A stretch of 64,000 bases of DNA. Origin: Alistipes sp. Its GTDB lineage: Bacteria > Bacteroidota > Bacteroidia > Bacteroidales > Rikenellaceae. Location of the stretch: assembly GCA_017505725.1 (NCBI GenBank), contig JAFVOR010000053.1:35379-99378 (forward strand), read 5' to 3'. Numbering within the stretch: the stretch's first letter is position 1; every line of letters starts with the position of its first letter. Shown piece after piece: positions 61,078-64,000 of this stretch. The notes beneath the pieces are model-generated. The model was not told the origin of the DNA. It saw nothing but the letters and a program-made list of their open reading frames with translations, and ran no database searches. The position numbers and the translations under genes were made by a program.

Positions 61078-62639
61078 GCTACGTAGTAGTGCGAAGCAAG
61101 CTCGGTGAACGAAGCCACCTGCTCGTCGATCCAAGCCTGGTCGCGACCGAGCTCCTCAGCCAAAATCTGAGCTACGCGTGGAGCAGCCTTCTGTGCCTCG
61201 CGAGCATCAACAAAGAGGAGACGAACACGACGGGCAAGAACATCATCCACAGTGAGAGCCATCTCGTGACGGATTGCCCAAAGAACCTCGGCTACGGTGT
61301 AGTCGTACTTCTCCGACAACTTCTCGCCAAGTGCAGGGTTCTGCTTAATCATATCGAGGATTGCCGGCTCATCAGCTCCATATACATACATGTGGTCTGC
61401 CAAGTTTGGATTTGGACGCCATCCGTGAACCTTCAACTTGCGAGTTACGCACTTGCGCTTCTCGACCTTGCCCAACTTGATAGCCTTGTCAACGGTATCC
61501 TCGGCCATCTTACGATACGAAGTCCACTTACCACCTGTGATAGTGATGAGATCGTTGTCCGAAACAACAACCTTGTGCGAACGCGAAACCTCCTTCGACT
61601 TCTTACCCTCCTTCTTAGGTGCTGCGAGTGGACGCTGACCTGCGAATACCGAAACGATGTCGGCACGGGTTGGAGCAGGAGTCATATAGTGGCTTGCAGT
61701 CTCGAGGATGAAGTCGATCTCCTCGTCGAGTGGACGTGGCTCGCTCTCGGCAGTAGGACGCTGGATATCTGTAGTACCAACAACCACCTTATCGTGCCAA
61801 GGCACTGCGAACAATACGCGACCATCCGAAGTCTTTGGAACCATAATAGCGTAGTCGCTCTGCAAGAACTTCATATCGAGAACGATGTGAACACCCTGCG
61901 AAGGGACAACCATCTTTGCCTCACCCGGCTTATCCATCTGAAGCACCTCGTCAACGAAGCAACCTGCAGCGTTGATAACAGCCTTGGCCTTAACGGTGTA
62001 CTCCTTGCCTGTGAGAAGATCCTTGGCAACAACACCTGCCACCTTGCCCTTCTCGTCGTGCAAAACATTGACAACCTCGGTGCGGTTAGCTACAACACCC
62101 CCGTGCTCAACACAAGTCTGAGCGAGGTTACAAGCCATACGAGCGTCATCGAACTGACCATCGTGGTAAACCACACCACCCTTCAAGCCCTCAGCAACCG
62201 ATGTTGGGAGGTACTGACGAAGAGTCTTGGCAGTGATGAAACGCGAACGACCATAGCCAAAGCCGAACGAGAGAATATCGTAGAAAGTCAAACCGCAGAA
62301 ATAGAGGAAATTCTCCCAATGGCTGTAGTTCGAGATAACGAATGCCTGATCCTTCACGAGGTGAGGAGCATTCTGCTTCATCAAACCACGCTCGTGCAAC
62401 GCCTCACGAACCAAATCGACCTCCAACTTCTGGAGATAACGCACACCTCCGTGTACGAGCTTTGTCGAACGGCTCGAAGTACACTTTGCGAAGTCCTCGC
62501 GCTCAAAGAGCGCAACACTGTAACCGCGCGATGCGGCATCGACAGCGCAACCAAGACCTGTTGCACCACCACCTACAACTACGAAATCCCACACCTTGTC
62601 GGCGTTCTCGAGTTGCTTGAGTAAGTTTTCTCTCTGCAT
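61074..62639 (-). CDS. glpD: Glycerol-3-phosphate dehydrogenase (FAD-dependent)
   Basis: 521 aa. It oxidises glycerol-3-phosphate to dihydroxyacetone phosphate, passing electrons to quinone. FAD motif VVVGGGATGLGCAVDAASRG, SSRSTKLVHGGVRYL and GGKWTSYRKMAEDTVD are hallmarks, and the C-terminal domain with DVLARRVRLLFVDAREA is complete. No glpF or glpK is adjacent. It has a full-consensus promoter. Confidence 0.94.
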   Translation of the reverse strand: MQRENLLKQLENADKVWDFVVVGGGATGLGCAVDAASRGYSVALFEREDFAKCTSSRSTKLVHGGVRYLQKLEVDLVREALHERGLMKQNAPHLVKDQAFVISNYSHWENFLYFCGLTFYDILSFGFGYGRSRFITAKTLRQYLPTSVAEGLKGGVVYHDGQFDDARMACNLAQTCVEHGGVVANRTEVVNVLHDEKGKVAGVVAKDLLTGKEYTVKAKAVINAAGCFVDEVLQMDKPGEAKMVVPSQGVHIVLDMKFLQSDYAIMVPKTSDGRVLFAVPWHDKVVVGTTDIQRPTAESEPRPLDEEIDFILETASHYMTPAPTRADIVSVFAGQRPLAAPKKEGKKSKEVSRSHKVVVSDNDLITITGGKWTSYRKMAEDTVDKAIKLGKVEKRKCVTRKLKVHGWRPNPNLADHMYVYGADEPAILDMIKQNPALGEKLSEKYDYTVAEVLWAIRHEMALTVDDVLARRVRLLFVDAREAQKAAPRVAQILAEELGRDQAWIDEQVASFTELASHYYVA

Positions 62640-62716
62640 TTTTTTTGACTGTTATTTGTTGTTGATATTATGAATGCTTGGCTATTGCTAACGGGCATAG
62701 TGACCCATTAACCTCA

Positions 62717-62748
62717 CAAAGTTACAAGGTTTTGTCGAAAAAAGCAAA
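62717..62748 (-). promoter_or_regulatory. Promoter of glpD
   Basis: Minus-strand TTTG (62748-62745), 20 bases, TAACTTTG (62724-62717). The leader is about 70 nt. Confidence 0.65.
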
Positions 62749-62763
62749 GAAAAAAGCAAAAGA

Positions 62764-62790
62764 GTGAAGAATTTTTCTTCACCCCTTTGC
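62764..62790 (-). terminator. Terminator of the PepSY-like gene
   Basis: GTGAAGAA pairs with TTCTTCAC around a 3-base loop, extended by AAAG/CTTT with mismatches; the minus-strand tail is T-rich. It overlaps the upstream side of the glpD promoter. Confidence 0.65.
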
Positions 62791-62818
62791 TCAAACTTTT
62801 AATTACATTAAAAAATCG

Positions 62819-63256
62819 TTAGTCGTCGAGTCCCCAGAATTTGCCATCTGCAGTAAACTTCATATCGAGATCGTTCGACAACTCCACCTCGTAGCCATAG
62901 CGCTTACGCTCGATCTTCTCGATGGTGTATGGCGAGTAGTGAGCCTTGACATACTCGGCAATCTTGGCAGGAACAACACCCACAGGGAGTGCTGCGCCAC
63001 GACTCTTGACGCTCTCCCACTTGCCCGAGCCATCGAACTCGATCTTGGTGCCGTTGTCGAGCATCACGGTATAGTCGTTGTCGGTGATATCTCTGTCGTG
63101 CAAGGCTGTAACAACCTTGGCATTAGCAAAATGAGTGGTCAAAAATTTCTGTGCCTGAGCAGGCAATTTATCTACGCTGACAACCACATCGCCAGCAAAA
63201 GCGGGTGCTACAGCGAGCGCAGCAACAGCCAACGCCGAAAGTAATAACTTTTTCAT
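62819..63256 (-). CDS. Periplasmic PepSY-like (DUF2874-type) protein
   Basis: 145 aa, signal peptide 1-21 (ends APAFA). Two copies of a short alpha/beta unit: LPAQAQKFLTTHFANAKVV...VMLDNGTKIEFDGSGKWESV and VPAKIAEYVKAHYSPYTI...VELSNDLDMKFTADGKFWGL, each about 60 residues, a pattern known from Bacteroidota PepSY-like proteins of unknown role. The second ends at the stop. Monocistronic. Confidence 0.85.
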   Translation of the reverse strand: MKKLLLSALAVAALAVAPAFAGDVVVSVDKLPAQAQKFLTTHFANAKVVTALHDRDITDNDYTVMLDNGTKIEFDGSGKWESVKSRGAALPVGVVPAKIAEYVKAHYSPYTIEKIERKRYGYEVELSNDLDMKFTADGKFWGLDD

Positions 63257-63283
63257 ATTTTTACATCTTATTTAAGGTTTTCA

Positions 63284-63291
63284 CAAATATA
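63284..63291 (-). promoter_or_regulatory. -7 element for the PepSY-like gene
   Basis: TATATTTG on the minus strand, 28 bases before the start. No -33 TTTG at the usual distance. Confidence 0.45.
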
Positions 63292-63361
63292 ACGAATATT
63301 ATTCAATTTTATTGTGTCTATGCTAAAAAATACAAAATAGATGCCATTTTTTACACAAAAA

Positions 63362-63389
63362 GAGGGTTGAATCTACCGAGGGTTGAATC
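63362..63389. promoter_or_regulatory. Direct repeat upstream of the GH51 promoter (possible activator site)
   Basis: GAGGGTTGAATC occurs twice (63362-63373 and 63378-63389), 16 bases apart centre to centre, ending 12 bases before the -33 element. The position suits an activator, for example a hybrid two-component or AraC-type regulator. Confidence 0.5.
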
Positions 63390-63401
63390 GCTGTATAACG
63401 A

Positions 63402-63433
63402 TTTGGATATATTTGATATTATGTCTAAATTTG
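63402..63433 (+). promoter_or_regulatory. Promoter of the GH51 gene
   Basis: TTTG at 63402-63405, 20 bases, TAAATTTG at 63426-63433. The leader is about 25 nt. Confidence 0.65.
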
Positions 63434-63462
63434 TTGCAATAAAACCTATAAACGAAATATCT

Positions 63463-64000
63463 ATGAAAAGACTTTTTTTCGCGCTCTCAGCACTATCTTC
63501 TATATTATGCGTAGCGGCTCAAAGCGTTCCGCCTAAGTTTGATGTAAATACCCGAAAAGCAGGTGCCGAAATCGCCTCTACAATGTATGGAATCTTCTTC
63601 GAGGATGTAAACTTTGCTGCGGATGGTGGACTATATGCCGAGCTTGTCAAGAATCGTTCGTTCGAGTTCCCCGACCACTATATGGGGTGGAAGGTCTACG
63701 GAAATGTTCAACTCAAGGATGACGGGCCGTTCGAGCGAAATCCTCACTATGTGCGATTGGCTTACAGCGGACACGACCACCGACGCACGGGGTTAGATAA
63801 TGACGGCTTTACGGGCATTGGTTATAAGGAGGGAGCAGAATATCGCTTCTCTGTGTGGGCGCGTGTTCCCGAGGGTGGTAAAGGTGTTTTCAAGGTTCTG
63901 TTGTGCGAGAATTATTCGCAGGATTTGAATCAGCACTTCAGCCAAGCGACCATCAAAATTGACTCAAAGGAGTGGAAAAAGTATCAGGTTGTTCTCAAAT
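63463..64000 (+). CDS. Alpha-L-arabinofuranosidase, GH51-type (N-terminal part)
   Basis: About 179 codons, open to the window edge. Signal peptide 1-19. MYGIFFEDVNFAADGGLYAE and LVKNRSFEFP are diagnostic of the GH51 catalytic barrel start; the next part is the accessory carbohydrate-binding-type insert (RFSVWARVPEGG). The acid/base and nucleophile Glu lie beyond the window. It would release arabinose from arabinan or arabinoxylan outside the cytoplasm. The direct repeat upstream suggests substrate-induced control. Confidence 0.9.
   Translation, partial: MKRLFFALSALSSILCVAAQSVPPKFDVNTRKAGAEIASTMYGIFFEDVNFAADGGLYAELVKNRSFEFPDHYMGWKVYGNVQLKDDGPFERNPHYVRLAYSGHDHRRTGLDNDGFTGIGYKEGAEYRFSVWARVPEGGKGVFKVLLCENYSQDLNQHFSQATIKIDSKEWKKYQVVLK

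Noticed and set aside
61089-62624. 511-codon plus-strand frame across glpD
   Set aside because: Antisense shadow of a well-conserved enzyme, no domain pattern.

Overview
The window looks like chromosome of an anaerobic gut-type Bacteroidales (Bacteroidota), possibly an Alistipes-like Rikenellaceae member; the genus is a guess from gene style and a strong preference for TCG serine codons. Supporting signs are a SusC/SusD pair, many lipoproteins with short lipoboxes, Bacteroidota-type promoters (TTTG about 20 bases before TAnnTTTG), a tRNA without encoded CCA, the sodium-pumping methylmalonyl-CoA decarboxylase operon of the succinate-propionate pathway, and the succinylase lysine route (dapD). 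I see no phage, plasmid, IS transposase or CRISPR array.

Layout. 1-6.2 kb: a partial surface lipoprotein, a Pi transporter fused to a PhoU-like tail, and an OmpA/TPR lipoprotein. 6.2-7.2 kb: tRNA-Ser(UGA) among palindromic repeats. 7.2-10.6 kb: YebC, a NagB-like/PIG-L fusion and a canonical NagB. 10.7-18 kb (minus strand): two small membrane proteins, a repeat-bearing metallophosphoesterase, gcvH, birA, a Tat-type FAD oxidoreductase and dapD. 18.1-19 kb: an ECF sigma factor with a possible 41-residue companion. 19.8-25.7 kb (minus): proS-SGNH hydrolase-CDF transporter, then purC and a 5'-nucleotidase-like enzyme. 26-36.3 kb (plus): SusC-SusD-lipoprotein-subtilase-lipocalin-like, best read as a protein or peptide acquisition locus. 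36.3-42.9 kb: ssb-PNP-lpxK, divergent from M23 peptidase-flavin protein-ispD-PH-like protein, then convergent gcvT. 43.3-47.5 kb (minus): mce-mmdA-D-C-B. 47.7-52.9 kb (plus): GH43, amidotransferase-like protein, thioredoxin-like protein, MeaB, sirtuin, cyclophilin. 53-60 kb (minus): UvrD-type helicase, GT2, nth, nrnA and an MsbA-like exporter. 60.2-64 kb: outer-membrane protein, glycerol-3-phosphate dehydrogenase, PepSY-like protein, and the start of a GH51 arabinofuranosidase.

Metabolic links. mce and the Mmd complex take methylmalonyl-CoA to propionyl-CoA while pumping Na+. MeaB, encoded divergently next door, protects the B12-dependent mutase that feeds them. birA could biotinylate MmdC. 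gcvH and gcvT are two glycine-cleavage components at separate places.

The most unusual feature lies between the genes. A family of long imperfect hairpins (about 120 bases) shares an apical CATA...TATG-GTGAGCATTT motif, while the arms differ from copy to copy yet still pair. They mostly sit at the stop codons of minus-strand genes, sometimes containing the stop. A second, unrelated repeat (about 85 bases, AACCGACGCTGCGGAGCGAG) occurs four times, once inside the loop of a hairpin element. A third class of short tandem microrepeats fills intergenic space and has entered three reading frames (birA, a GT2 and the UvrD-type helicase) without breaking them.
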